A stretch of DNA of 64,000 nucleotides. Origin: Psoroptes ovis (taxonomy: Eukaryota > Arthropoda > Arachnida > Sarcoptiformes > Psoroptidae). The stretch covers positions 62,001-126,000 of the forward strand of contig PQWQ01000040.1 of NCBI GenBank assembly GCA_002943765.1, given 5' to 3'. Positions within the stretch are counted from its first letter, which is position 1. Each line of letters begins with the position of its first letter. The notes under the pieces were generated by a model. The model did no database searches. It had not been told where the DNA came from and was given only the letters and a program-made list of their open reading frames with translations. Of the stretch, positions 1 through 13,024 are shown piece after piece. A program made the translations under genes and the position numbers.

Positions 1-336
1 ATCATACAAACAAACAAGGAAGTCAAATGGTTCTCGTACATCTTGAAGCCTGAGAATCCTCGCAAAACTTCGTAAACATTCGACGACAGAACAGACCACT
101 GAACAAATCGAACATCAACATACAATCAACGCATTCACAATGAATGAATACACATTAAATGATGGAATCTAAGGACCATAGAGGCTATGAGGGCCATATG
201 GACCATATGAAATTGAATATAAACAAAACAAGAAAATGGAAAATTGATTGATTTTCAATTTTTAAAGGAAACATTGATATATAATATAGACACGAGCTTC
301 TTGTCATACGCCATCATCAATATATATATCAATGTA

Positions 337-416
337 TTAGGTTGTCCGATAAGTTCTTGCCGATTTTCCAATGATTTCCTACGATATAATCGGCAAAAAC
401 TTTTCGGACAACCTGA
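337..416. mobile_element. mariner-type MITE, copy 1
   Basis: An 80-bp element with terminal inverted repeats (left TTAGGTTGTCCGATAAGTT, right ending CTTTTCGGACAACCT). It belongs to the subtype with TACGATATAATCGGC near the right end. A TA lies just outside the left end; the right end is CCTGA instead of CCTAA, so that TA is eroded. It has no coding capacity. Confidence 0.85.
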
Positions 417-2120
417 AATTTAAATAAAATTTTAAAATTTTCAATTATTTTCTTAAGAAAATAATTTTCGAGGGCCAAATTTCTGGCCCAAATTGAATTC
501 GCAACTGACATTTCAACTGAACCAATCAAATTCAACCAATATAATTGAATTTAGCCGTTCTGAAAATTTTCAATTATTGAAGCGGAAATTTTTTTTTATT
601 CGAAGATTTTTTTCCCTAAGAAGATTGCTGCCCCGTTCTTTAAGATTTTTTCGGGAATATTTTTTTTCTTCGCCAGAAAATTGATTATTCATTATTCATA
701 CCATTTGTGAAGATTTGTAAAGTTAATGGGATGAGGACTCATGGATCTATGGAATCATGGAATCAATGAAGAATCCAAGAGCTAAAAATTCGAAAAAATC
801 CAAGAACCGAAGATGCAAAGTATCCAAAAATTAAAGGGTCCACGAATCAAAGAATCTAAAGAATTAAATAAATCAATGATAAATTCAATGTGATTAATAA
901 TTAAACTGCCTCCAACGAAATTTACATTCAAATTCATTGATTCATTTACAAGAATCATTTTTTTTGAATACGATTGATCAAATCAAATCAAATCAAATCG
1001 ATTGAGTCTTCCTAGCTGTATCCATTCAATGAATTTGGACAATTTCGATTGACAAATTTACACACTGATTGACATAAGACCAAACAAAATTCACATTCAT
1101 CTGAATTCACATTTGAAAAGCCATTGGCATCAGCAACGATGAGGTACAATGATGGAATAATTCTCTCGATTTCGATAGTTTGAATTTGCGCCATTCATTC
1201 GCAACAGCCACCACCAAAGCCACCACCACCATCATCTCTGGTGGAACCAGAATTGGAACACCGAGATGTATGAATCGATGTATGGATGGATGGGACCAAG
1301 ACAAGCAAAAAAAAAAGGTCAATGTTACCACCATCATTCGAATACAACGTACAGACACATATTCGCTCTGTGTAGAGCGAATCCACTAGCCAATACACAT
1401 GTGCTACGAATCATCAAATGTGTTGGTGAATGGTTTTGGTGAAATGACCTAATTATATCGTCATTATTTATTCATTATTCACGGGGACCCATAGAATTCG
1501 AGTTCTCAGTAGTATATTATGGCATTCTATGGATGAAAAACCTTTAAATATTATTCGAATGTATATTATTCATATATAATAAATCAAATAAATTAAATGA
1601 ATATTGACATTTATTCATTTCAATTTATATAGATTTGAGTGTGTGAACCCAAATAAACACTCAAATATTACAAACATAAATCAATGTTGACAGTATGATG
1701 TGTGCATGCACACACACACACTATAAACACATTTAAACACTTTTAAATCATTTTGAAATATTATAAATTGGATTCAGTGGATGAATTCTGTGGATTCTCT
1801 GGCAGGATTCAAAACACTGAGCCAGAATTTTGTGAATTGAAAATTTGGAAATTTGAAAATATTCATATTTGAAATCAATGAAACAGCGAATGAAACATTC
1901 AACTTACCCTTGATTCACAGTGTATGTTGCACGGAATGGAATTATGGTAAATTAATGGAATAAATAGACGATAATTTGTCATTAGTATCAATCTATAGTC
2001 TTGAAAGGATTATTTTAAAAATTTAAAATTTTGATTAATTCAAAATTTTGATGATAATTTTGAGCTTTGAAAAATGAAAATTCACCAAAAAACAATTTAT
2101 AAAAATAGTAACAAACCAAG

Positions 2121-2134
2121 CCAGTAGATGGCAG
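2121..2134 (+). promoter_or_regulatory. CTCF-like site CCAGTAGATGGCAG
   Basis: The 14-mer fits the widely reported CTCF core (CCA-S-Y-AG-R-K-GGC). It lies about 1.5 kb beyond the Sox stop codon. Binding is inference only; YY1/Pho sites share the ATGGC core. Confidence 0.3.
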
Positions 2135-2996
2135 AATAGTTTCTTAAATTTGAATTTTTCTTGAAAAATTTGGCGCGGTTCAAAACTTGAAAATTTCAAT
2201 TTTTTTCAATCATTTTTTGAATGATTAAAATATATTCAAATCCTTTCGGGAACATTTTAAAATTTACAATTTCAAAATTAATACCAAAATGATGAAGCCT
2301 AATTTGTATTGTCGTCTATTCATTATGATGCATCATCATTCAATAATCACAAATAATTCAAGCACGTAAGCTTGCGCAGCCAGTCAAAGCAAGCAAGAAA
2401 AAATTCATTTGAAAAATATATACGCCTGGGCTTGTCATTATTGAAATTGAAATTTTTATTTTTTTGGTGTGTCTTGTAATTCGTTTCGTTCATTAGTCGA
2501 TCTTAGATGCGAAATTTTCGAAATGATTATGAGGCTATGGCTATGATGATGATGAACATTTGATGAGATGGGTTGATCAAGACGTTTGATCATCATCGAC
2601 ACGAAAAATTTTTGTTAATAAAAATCAATGAGATTATCATCTATGGCTATCTATCTATGTGTGTATGATAATCAATGATTATAATCACCTTTACCATAGA
2701 TATGCAGCTTGATGCTTTTGAAAAATACCAAAATATGTATGTTTGAGATGAATGAATCAAACTTGATGAAAATACACCGATTAATTAATCACAATAATTC
2801 GAAGAGGATCACACTCAATCAGCCAAATTAAGACAATTTAAGCCTTTGAATACACACACACACAAACACTATCGATGTGGTAAGGGCAAAGGTGCCACAA
2901 TTGAAACAAAATTAAATTCGATACAAAAATCGATTATTTGATTAATCGATCAATCGATTAATTGATTGAACCAAATTTCAATTTCATTTTTTTTAA

Positions 2997-3002
2997 TTTA
3001 TT
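2997..3002 (-). terminator. possible poly(A) signal AATAAA for the Sox gene
   Basis: TTTATT on the plus strand reads AATAAA on the coding strand, about 660 nt after the Sox stop codon. It is the first canonical hexamer I noticed in the 3' flank. Given how AT-rich the region is, this is weak evidence. Confidence 0.3.
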
Positions 3003-3660
3003 TTGATTAAATAATTATTTAAAAAATATATAATTTGACACAAAATTACAAATAATAATAAAGATAATAATGATAATTACAAATACATTATGAAAATGTT
3101 TAAATTTGGAAGACAAATATTTTCAAATAATAATTTTAAGTTGTTTTAACCGTTGAAAATAATGATGATTTTGGTTTCAAATGATGATGATAATTAAATT
3201 CAATTAAATGAATCAAATTAATATATATTAAATGATTGAATAAATGAATAAATCTATCAAAGATATCAACTATTATTTATAGAATCTGTATGATTTGACA
3301 AAAAAATGTGATGAGAAATCGATGATAAATCAATGAATAATCGAATTGCAATAATAATAATGATGAAAATCATTAATTAATGATCAATAATTAATTAATA
3401 ATCGATACAAGGCTATTAATTGAACATTAATGAACTGATAAATAATCAATACAATTTCAATGTGGTTTGATTTGCGTGTGTTAGTGTGTAAATATGATGA
3501 TATTTGCAATGAATCAGGTGATTTATGTCAATTTGTTTGTTTGATTTGCACTAATTTTTGATTTTCCTAAAGATTCTGCGCTTTTACAAGGTTTATAATA
3601 AGCTCATAAGTAGATTGATTAATCAGAGTTCAAAGGTTCAAAGGTTTGAAGAGGTTCAAA

Positions 3661-5732
3661 TCATGAAATGATTTCTCTGGTTTCAGCCAGTGCAGCGATC
3701 AATTCTGAATTGCTTGAATCACAATGATTTTGATGATGATAATTGTTCATCATCGACGACGATGCTGTCGTTGACGTTGTCGATGACCCTGAGCCAGGGG
3801 TCGTATTTGCACTGGTCAAATTACCGATCGATAATAAATCATTCGATTCATTTGTTGATGATGATAATAAGGGCTGATTATTCGTGGTTGTCGTAGTCGA
3901 TGATGATGATGATCCAGGACTATTGTTACTGTTGTTGTTTGCACTGCCGTAATGGAATGAAATTGAATTTGGATCATTGTGACTATTTTGACTGTTTTGG
4001 CCACCGATGCCATTGTCGAAATTATTATTAGGTAAGTAATATGGATTATCATTCGATCCATACATTGAAGAATATCCAGAGGTTGTTGAATTCGAATACA
4101 GCGCTTGATTCATCATCATCATTGCGGTAGCGGCTGTTGTTGCTGCGGCCGCAGCCGCTGAATCGATTGGCCACGTGGATCGATGATATGAGGACTCATT
4201 GCTGTTACCAGCTGCCGCAGCGCTGATCGGTAATTCCAGTTGATGTTGCAGCATTGATCTTGTGGTTGCTGAGGCTAGGGTCGTCTGGTCATATGATGAA
4301 TAATTCATTGAATACATTGGACTTTGTCTCTGATCATCGATTATCGCGTTGTTCATCGAAGATGTCGACGAAGATTCTGAACGTTGATTGGTTGGCGGTG
4401 ATGGTTGTTGCGGCACATGACGATATGAATATGGTGGACAAACATTTCGAAGAAATGTTGATGATCCACTAAAACGACTAATCAGCTCATTAAATGGATC
4501 AACCGTCGATGATTTGTTGACCATTGAATCATTTGTTGTAGTTGTAGGTGGCGTTGTTGGCGATGTTTGATGATAATTCGAAGATGATGGTGGCTGCTGC
4601 TGTTGATGAGTATGATGGAAAATCGATTGATGCGCCGATGATACTGGTGGCGGTGGATACATAAGATCATTGAATTGCGAAGAAGGATGCGGCCTTATAT
4701 TCGAATGATGATGCGGCGGATGATTCGAAAGATTCAAATGATTCGAATGATGATGCGGAGACGCATCGGCCGCAGTACCATATTGATTACCATGATAAAA
4801 GTGTCCATGAATCGAATGAACATTCGAATTCGAATGATTATGTAAATCACCTGTGGGCGCTGCATTATCAATTTGTGACATTCCCAATGGTGATTTAATC
4901 ATTGTATTATCATGGCGTTTTTGTTGTTGTATTTGACAAGTTGTTTGTTGATGATAATCGATTGTATTGCTATTGATAGATGCAGAGATCTGATCATTGA
5001 CTAATGTTGCTGATGTTGAACCAATCGATGAAAGGGTTGACAATGTAGGGGTGGTTTGATTATGATTAAAACTATTTGGGTGATGATTACCATGATTATA
5101 CGTTGAAAATGATGAGGATGGTGAATGTTGTTGTTGATTGGTTTGATTGAATCGATGTGAATTATTATTAAATAAATCATTTGAAATATGTACATTCAAT
5201 GGACTATGAACATCGTTTGGTGATGGTGATGAATCAGGTGATGTTGATGTTGTTGTTGTTGTTTGTACACCAGCGCCACCACTACCACCACCACCATAAC
5301 CATGATCTAATGATAATGGTGAACTTATCGATGAATTATCGGCGGTTAATTGTTCATGTATCAACGGATTCATTGATGATAATTGCTGTTGCTGGTGCTG
5401 GTGGTGTGAATACAACAATAGATTACCATTATCATCACTATTTGAATGCACCAATTTCTTCGACAATTTCATGTGGCCATTATTCGAATTCTGACGATTC
5501 AACGACCCTGACATCGATGATTTCAACGATGTATTCGGTGATGTCGATACCATCGATTGTGATGAAGATGTCATCGATGATGTGGATGATGACCCCGTTC
5601 GTTTACTATTCTTTTTCCGCCGAGGCCTGTACTTGTAATTGGGATGATCTTGCATATGTTGCACTCGTAGACGTTCAGCTTCTTCAACGAATGGTCGCCG
5701 TTCTTGATGTGATAATGATTTCCATCGTTTAC
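3661..5732 (-). CDS. Sox15: SoxF/Sox15-like transcription factor, exon 2 (second half of HMG box and C-terminal domain)
   Basis: This exon supplies residues 434-1123 of a protein of about 1123 residues. It opens with the second half of a Sox HMG box (KRWKSL, then RRPFVEEAERLRVQH, MQDHPNYKYRPRRKK). The MQDHPNYKYRPRR wording is characteristic of SoxF proteins (vertebrate Sox7/17/18, fly Sox15). The acceptor is AG at 5734-5733 after a weak pyrimidine tract (TTCTATTTCCACATACGTAG). The exon starts with GT, completing a Gly codon begun in exon 1. The long tail is rich in Asn, Ser, His, Gln and Thr, as in trans-activation regions. A stretch VDPFNELISRF is a possible remnant of a short conserved motif, but I cannot confirm the SoxF beta-catenin-binding motif. 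The stop is TGA at 3663-3661. The family call is firm; one-to-one orthology with Sox15 is likely but not proven. Confidence 0.93.
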
Positions 5733-8723
5733 CTACGTATGTGGAAATAGAACAGAGAGAATTAGAACACATCGGAATCAACAGTAATCAAAGGCTTAAA
5801 TCAGTCTCATGAAATGATCAAATTTAAATTCACACCAACCGCACGCACGCACACACACCCACATGCATACACGGACACACGCACTAAGATCATCAGTTAT
5901 CCAAGATTATCAGTGGTAAATATCATCCATTCGCGCTTAAACATCCATAATAAATACATATCAACAATCACCATACGATCATCATTGGTTAAATCATATC
6001 ATATCATCGTTATGATCATAACAAATCAATTGAAAATAACAATAACTTTAAGAAACTTTAAAGATAAGCAAATTTCGTGTCGTATATTCGTATATAATCA
6101 CTTCGATAATACATGTAAAATTTTGTTTAATGAAAATATCCACAACAACATCCACGAAGACTTCGTGAAATATATTTTCATCTACTTCATCATCTTAATC
6201 ATCATCATCATCATCATCATCATCACCAAACACCAACTCTGTTCCTGTTCGGAAAATGAAAGATATTATCATTAAATCTCTGCATATTTTCATTATTCAT
6301 CCAAAATATCACATCAAAACCATTATTTTCAACCGTCCAGTATCAACAACAACAGCATTAATGATAACAATTGAACGAATGGAAAACATCTTCATGATCT
6401 TCAAAGTATTTGAAAATAAAAAAATGGCGGCTTTCGAATATCTTTAACATTCGAACATCATCATAAACATTCGAATATCTTCGAGTATCTTCGGCGTTCG
6501 AATCACTTCTCCATCCATTATCTTCATTAATCTATGTCTATTAATAAAGCATATATCTTCGTATATTTGCGTATATCAACGCATGATATAAATGATCAAT
6601 ATTTATATATGTATAAATGTCCATCTATTCACATCTACACACATCAATACACATCTGATACCTATAGCCCTATGGACACGACGTTTTCCATATCCATAGT
6701 TATTTCGATATATTCGATGTTATCCATATGATTTCTTCGATATATCCAATACGACGTCGATAATAGAATCTCTACGAATCTTCGAATATCCTTGTGTGAA
6801 TAATGATCGGGATGATATCGGATGAATACGATAATATCTTCGATCATATCTTCTTCTTCTTGGCTCAACTTGATTCGAAAATATCATCATTTTAATGATT
6901 TGTTGCTGATATTTATCGGGCCACCGAATGCATCATCATCAATAAACGAGTACCATGTGAATGATGATATATTTATACACGTAAATATATAATATAAATC
7001 GTTGGAAGTGAAAATATAAATATCATCATCATCATCATCATCAACATCAAGACTTGAAGATGGATAATAATAATAATAATAATAAACAACGACGATTAAA
7101 AGATAAGAATAAATTAAATGATTAATATTAAATATGCGTGTGTGTGTGAATACGCGATCATTCATATACACATATGAATGAATGGCGCCCAAATATCATT
7201 ATTACAATGTTGTTCGAATCATTAAAATCATTAAAATATTTTGATTATTTTTAATGATTTAAGTTTTGGCCAAATAAGAGATCGAGAGATCCATATATGA
7301 GATTGCATCGAGAGATTAGTATCATCAGTACCTTAGGTGATGGATTATTTAATCATGAAATTTTTTGAATGGTCTGGATTAATAGATTTAGATTAATAGA
7401 TCTAAATCATCAACGATTAATACACTCCTATCATACACATATATCAGATGATGATGATAATATCTTCTTCACATAAATAGATTAATCTATTTTACTGGTC
7501 ACTAGTCACTGGTGAGCTGTTGACTGATGATTATATTTTGAAATATTTCAAAATTAAATAATTTGAAATGAAATATTTTGATTTAAAAATATTTTAAAAT
7601 TGAATTTCACGTGAATTTCGATATACAATCTTTGTGTGATATATGATCTTGGAGATATATGGTCTTTGATATATTAGAAATTTTGAAAAATGTCAAAAAA
7701 AATGCCAAAATAAAGAAATTAAAATGAATTAAGATGATATCCTGGTGTTTTGGTTTCTCAGAAATTCAAAATATTTGATATTTCATATTGGATTGCTATT
7801 GATAGTGATATTCATAATGATTAATCATATTCATTAATACAATTAATTAATTAATTGAATCATTTTGATTCAATCAATTTGAATTAATTAATGCAATTCA
7901 TTAATTAATTTTTTACGTTTTTTCGTATCGAATTTAAATTAAATACGGAAACTAATTTACCAAATTTTTGAAATTTTGAAAATTTCAAAATCTTTAAAAT
8001 TTCAAAGATTTTAAAATCTTTAAAATTTGGACACGAAATTTTCTTGGAATTAAATTAATTATCATCATCATCATCAATCGATGACGATGATGATGATTGA
8101 ATGCTGTCAAAAAATAATCAAAAATTCAAAGAAAATTCAAATAAATGAATAAAATCACATGGTGGAAAAATATCAAACCAAAGATAATGATGATGAGAAT
8201 GGAGAATGATGACTGGTAATTAAAAAAAATATCATGAAATTAATGAGGACAATGATCGTTGATTGATCATTGATCGATGGACACACACACACACACAAAA
8301 AGTGTCCACCGAATTGTTTTTTTCGGAGAAATACCTGATGATACTTTGTCTTGTCTTGTCATTTAATCAAATCATTCAAATCAGTCGAATCAGTAAAATC
8401 AAAAATCGAATCAATCAGTGACCCGGAATATCAGTTAAACAGCTTCATCATGGTGATGGCTTGTTCAGCAGCATTTTTGGCAATCGATGATCATTGAAAC
8501 TGATGATGACAAAATCGATGCATCGATATGGCCATTTCTCAAAGCCATTTTTCACCATGATAATTTTATCTAATCGATTTTCCATATCGATTTTATCAAT
8601 CACATGGAAATATGATTGATAATGATGATAATTCTTTCGTTTCGAAACACTTCTGTGATGAGCCATACAAGTAAATAACAAATGGTAATATTACCATGTA
8701 TTTTAAATTTCTTAAGAAAAATA

Positions 8724-8808
8724 TTTAGGTTGTCCGAAAAGTTCATTCCAGCTTAATCAATCGAGAATTGCCACATAAAAACTGGCCAAAACTTTCCGGA
8801 CAACCTAC
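8724..8808. mobile_element. mariner-type MITE, copy 2
   Basis: About 85 bp, left end TTTAGGTTGTCCGAAAAG, right end CTTTCCGGACAACCTAC. It is the asymmetric subtype in which one arm carries GTTCATTC..GCTTAATC and the other GGCCA, in the opposite orientation to copy 6. Confidence 0.85.
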
Positions 8809-9203
8809 AATAAAATCCAAAAATTAACATTTGTAGCTCACATTCATTATTAATATACCATACACACAGAGACAAACACGTATTCATGTGGATATATTCA
8901 TACGAATAGCCATGTTTTACGTAATAAAAAAGTACGTGTAAATGAATATATCGTATGTACGTGTGAGTAAATTTAGAAATACATTTGAAATAGCATGAAA
9001 TGATACGATAATAATAAACCAATTGTAATCTTAAAACAAACAATCGAAATAATGATAATAATTACAATTAGCATTAATTATAAATATATATATATTCCAT
9101 CATCATTATTACTATTTATATTACATTACCATTAATTATAATCATTATTTAATATGATCAATGTCATCATCATCATCATCATCAGTTGTTTGTTTGTTTA
9201 ATA

Positions 9204-9285
9204 TTAGGTTGTCCCATAAGTTCTTGCCGTTTTTCGAATGAAAAAAAAAATTTAAAAAACGGCAAGAACTTATGGGACAACCTAA
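9204..9285. mobile_element. mariner-type MITE, copy 3 (perfect hairpin subtype)
   Basis: TTAGGTTGTCCCATAAGTTC at the left is mirrored exactly at the right (GAACTTATGGGACAACCTAA), and the pairing continues through TTGCCGTTTTT. The arms are about 30 bp around an A/T loop. A TA lies outside each end (9202-9203 and 9286-9287), giving a clear TA target-site duplication. Confidence 0.92.
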
Positions 9286-9360
9286 TATTTATAATTGTAA
9301 TCGTTGCCGTTGTACAACATTAATTATTATCATTACAATTATTGTCAACAATTGTTATTA

Positions 9361-9440
9361 TTAGGTTGTCCGATAAGTTATTGCTGATTTTTTTATAATT
9401 TTCTACGATATAATCGGCAAAAACTTTCTGGACAACCTAA
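9361..9440. mobile_element. mariner-type MITE, copy 4
   Basis: Exactly 80 bp from TTAGG to CCTAA, with TA on both sides. It is the TACGATATAATCGGC subtype, like copy 1, and lies only 75 bp from copy 3. Confidence 0.9.
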
Positions 9441-9671
9441 TATTACACCATCATCATACACACAAACAAGCAGCAAATACAGAACACATTTGACCACAAA
9501 TTCTGACATTAATTACACATATAAATACACAGAGAAATAATATAAATACACACGAATTACATGAAATAAATAAAATCGTAAATCGTCGGCATTCAACTGG
9601 AGCAAATTTAGAATGAAATTCAAATGAATGAATAAATTTTGAAATATTCTTGCCATTCAAATTTGAATATA

Positions 9672-9752
9672 TTAGATTGTCCGGAAAGTTTTGGCCGATT
9701 TTCAAGAACAACTTTACCAATTAAGCCGAATGAACTTTTCGTACAACCCTGA
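9672..9752. mobile_element. mariner-type MITE, copy 5
   Basis: Diverged copy with left end TTAGATTGTCCGGAAAGTT and right end AACTTTTCGTACAACCCT. It is the GGCCGATTTTC / AAGCCGAATG asymmetric subtype. Confidence 0.8.
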
Positions 9753-10387
9753 TACAATGCACCATTCATTCATTCAACTCATTCAATTCAAATGTCACCA
9801 ATCATTATCATTGTCATTATATCTTTATACACATACAGCCACACACAAACACACACAAGTTTACCATGGTTTATATTTGACTTTTAAATTTAATTAACTG
9901 AATTCTTACGAGGAGAAGAAGATAACTGGAGATATCAAAGATATTCGTCGAGTGACAACAATTTCAGTGACATTTTTTCATTGAAATTTCAAGAATTTCA
10001 AACCTTCTTTGACCCTTGAACGAGAGGATCAACAGGTTGTAACTCAGCGACGGCAGCAGCAGCAGCAGCAAATCATTGAAACTATAGCTTGGATGGTGGT
10101 GATGGCCATAAATTGTGGCCACAATCGGTGACCACCGAATTGTGACCACAACTGGCGGTGATAATGTGGAAAAAATATGTGAGAATTTCTTGGGAATTTT
10201 TCCACTCATTTTCATTGGATTTCATGGATTCATTCGTTCGAGAAAATGTGAATGATTTCGTAATTCTCATATATCATTGGACAGTGAGAAAATTGAGTTA
10301 CGTAATTAAATTAAATAACAATTGAAACTAATTAAATTTGATTTAGTTTCAATGAAGATTTTGAGCGAAAAAACAAATTAATTATTA
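9753..10387. other. intronic spacer between MITE copies
   Basis: Unique AT-rich intron DNA with a (CA)n tract and a (GCA)n run at about 10050-10069. I see no gene. Confidence 0.5.
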
Positions 10388-10467
10388 TTGGGTTGTCCGA
10401 TAAGTTCTTACCGATTTTCTCATGATTTTCTACGATATAATCGGCCAAAACTTTCCGGACTACTTAA
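10388..10467. mobile_element. mariner-type MITE, copy 6
   Basis: 80 bp with TA on both sides; left end TTGGGTTGTCCGATAAGTT, decayed right end CCGGACTACTTAA. Same TACGATATAATCGGC subtype as copies 1 and 4. Confidence 0.82.
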
Positions 10468-11086
10468 TATTTTTTTTTGCTCGAAAATTCCTGGGAAATT
10501 TTTCCGTTTTTTTTTTCATTCGCAAATTTTCGAATGTTTCCGGGCAAATTTTTTTTTCTAAAAACATTCGAAATTCGAACTCATTGGTTGTATAACCTGT
10601 TGAATTCGACGCAAGGATTCGAAATTGGAAAATTCGGCATCAAAGGGTAATATCTTCGTTATTCCTTGAAGAAATAAGAAAAACACAACGAAAAACTTAT
10701 CGAAATGATCGTTGAAATGCGTGCGATTCGACACAAGTATTGTTTATCAAGGTCTTCCACTTTGATTCGCTTGTTTTTTGCTGTTATTTTTGCTGTGTAA
10801 TTTCCATCTCAAAATTCATCAAAATTCTACATTTCATCAATAATATCATTGTTTTCTCGACAAATAATGATAATAACATCGACAGCAACAATAAACAATT
10901 GTAATCATTTCATCATGGTTTTGTCGATATGTTTTTTTCAAGCTGATTTCACCGAAAAAAAATCTAAATTTCTTCAACTCTGAAGACTTGTTCGACGTAT
11001 ATTTTCTTAGAAGATATTTGTTTGTGTGTGAATTAATTGTAATTACGATTTATAATTATCATTAAATGTAATCAAAGCAGAAAATA

Positions 11087-11170
11087 TTTCAGGTTGTCCG
11101 AAATGTTGATTCTGCTTAATCGAATAGAGATGCCACATGAAAATCGGCCAGAACTTTACGGACAACCTAA
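11087..11170. mobile_element. mariner-type MITE, copy 7
   Basis: Left end CAGGTTGTCCGAAATGTTG, right end ACTTTACGGACAACCTAA with TA beyond it. Asymmetric subtype, in the GCTTAATC..GGCCA orientation. Confidence 0.84.
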
Positions 11171-11543
11171 TAATATACACATCATCATCATCATCGAATA
11201 GTACAAGTACAAGTGATCAACTTATACAAAAGTACCACAACACATGTATTTGCCATTTTATCAACGATTAATATTTGGATTTTTACTATTTCTTCCACCA
11301 TTGAATTATTGTGGTAAGTGAGAATATAAAAATGCATAGATATACACGATATATTTGTGCACGATAATAATATTTTTATTTATTATTTTCATTATTATTA
11401 GATGATGGTGGTGGTGGTGGTGGCCATGAATTGATGCAATTTTGCACGTATTCATTTTTTTTATTTCTCCGAAATTTTCAAAGTTTCACGTTTTTTTATT
11501 ATTGGAATTTCAATTATTCAATTATTATCAATTCAATAATATA

Positions 11544-11623
11544 TTAGGTTGTCCTAAAAGTTATTGCCGATTTTTATATGTTTTTCAATTGTTAAATCGG
11601 CCAAAACTTTTCGGACAACCTAA
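11544..11623. mobile_element. mariner-type MITE, copy 8
   Basis: Exactly 80 bp from TTAGG to CCTAA with TA on both sides. The interior pairs TTGCCGATTTTTATATG with AATCGGCC, which is the subtype seen again in copy 13. Confidence 0.9.
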
Positions 11624-11738
11624 TAATAATGAAAAAAAAATATGAAAATGTGTATGTTCACACACAAATAACAACAACACAGCGGTAAACAGGCGTTTTT
11701 TATTATTTTTATTATTATTTTGGTGTTTGGTAAATATT

Positions 11739-11818
11739 TTAGGTTGTCCGATAAGTTTTGGCCGATTTTCATGTGGCAACTCTATTGATTGAGCCGAATG
11801 AACTTTTCGGACAATTTA
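11739..11818. mobile_element. mariner-type MITE, copy 9
   Basis: Left end intact (TTAGGTTGTCCGATAAG), right end degraded to CGGACAATTT. It carries the asymmetric interior GGCCGATTTTCATGTGGC, then AGCCGAATGAAC. Confidence 0.83.
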
Positions 11819-12095
11819 AATATATTTGAATTTGAAATGTTCATTGAAAATATTAAAATTTTTCTCATTTTTTCAAAGGTTCCTGATAAATATTCATACA
11901 GATATTATTAATAGATACAACAAATGCAAATTCACGGAAAAAATTTGTTTTTTTTGTACCAATGATTGATGATTTGATTATTTCGTGAATATGAGAAAAA
12001 ACAAGAAAAAAAATCGTGTAATATGGATTATAACACCTTCAAACATATGCGTAAACATGCCTTTGAAGAAATATTAATACGAATTGATTGATGTA

Positions 12096-12175
12096 TTAAG
12101 TTGTCCGGAAAGTGTTTGCCGATTATATCGTAGAAAGTGATTGTAAAATCGACAAGAACTTTTCGGACAACCTAA
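12096..12175. mobile_element. mariner-type MITE, copy 10
   Basis: 80 bp, left end TTAAGTTGTCCGGAAAGTG, right end ACTTTTCGGACAACCTAA, with TA outside the left end. The interior contains CGATTATATCGTAGAAAG, the reverse orientation of the copy 1 subtype. Confidence 0.85.
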
Positions 12176-12452
12176 ATATGAATTTGGCATGAACATATGA
12201 ATATATTTGAATTGAAAATGAAATGAAATAATCAAAAAAAAAAAAAAAAAAAAAAAATCAAAAAGAGAAATGAATGTATATGAATAAATTTACGAGGATA
12301 CAAGGATATGAATAAGTAAATAGGTAAGAATGAATTCAATTCAACATTGAAAAAATTCATTATCAACAATTTGTTAATTATTATTAATAATGTGGCCAGT
12401 AATTAATCGATTTGATTCAAAAAAAAAAAAAAAAAAAATCAAATGGAAAATA

Positions 12453-12535
12453 TTAGTGTTTGTCCGAAAAGTTCATTCCGCTCATTCAATAGAGTTGCCA
12501 CATAAATATCGGCCAAAACTTTTCGGACAACCTAA
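12453..12535. mobile_element. mariner-type MITE, copy 11
   Basis: Left end TTAGTGTTTGTCCGAAAAG, with small changes near the tip; right end intact (CTTTTCGGACAACCTAA). TA is present on both sides. Asymmetric subtype in the TTCATTCC..GGCC orientation. Confidence 0.86.
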
Positions 12536-12779
12536 TATTTATGATTTCAAGATGTTTTTGGACAAAATAATAACTGAAGCTTTTGGAATTTTCCGTAAGA
12601 AAATACATGATAATGATGCAAAATATTATTCGATTTGACCAATCAACATCTTAATGATCATCATCATCATTATTACAATAAAGGAAGATGTGTAAGGAAG
12701 AGAAACTTCCTGAAAATGTTAAAGAAAACATTTGGTTATCTATTATTTAATATGAATGAATATAAAGGTATGAATAGTA

Positions 12780-12860
12780 TTTAGGCTGTCCCATAAGTTC
12801 TTGCTGTTTTTTAAATTTTTTTTCATTCGAAAAATGGCAAGAACTTATAGGACAACCTTA
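12780..12860. mobile_element. mariner-type MITE, copy 12 (hairpin subtype)
   Basis: Same near-perfect hairpin subtype as copy 3 (CCATAAGTTCTTGC against GGCAAGAACTTATAGG), with a few mismatches and TA on both sides. Confidence 0.87.
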
Positions 12861-13024
12861 TACTATCAAGGATCATCAAAGCACACACACACATGTACCT
12901 GCACATGTAACAAAACCCTAAAATATTGTCCAATTGTCCAAATGTTTATGATAATTATTATTCATATGAATATCTTGAAAAATGAAGCACACACACAACA
13001 CACAAAGATCAAAATATCATTTTG

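Larger units (their letters stand above)
1..3660. other. 3' flank of the Sox gene, no gene seen
   Basis: AT-rich DNA with short microsatellites ((CA)n near 1710 and 2855) and no open frame that looks coding. It holds one mariner-type MITE (337-416), a CTCF/YY1-like AGATGGC site (2121-2134) and a possible poly(A) signal for the minus-strand Sox gene at 2997-3002. Short open frames here are low-complexity and lack family motifs. Confidence 0.6.

Noticed and set aside
5181..5750. 189-codon plus-strand frame inside Sox exon 2
   Set aside because: Antisense of the low-complexity Sox coding sequence, which itself has a recognisable HMG box.
9454..9720. 88-codon minus-strand frame and similar short frames containing GQP, LADF or NELFGQP words
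   Set aside because: These frames are created by the MITE termini (for example, CGGACAACC reads as GQP-type peptides) and are not genes.
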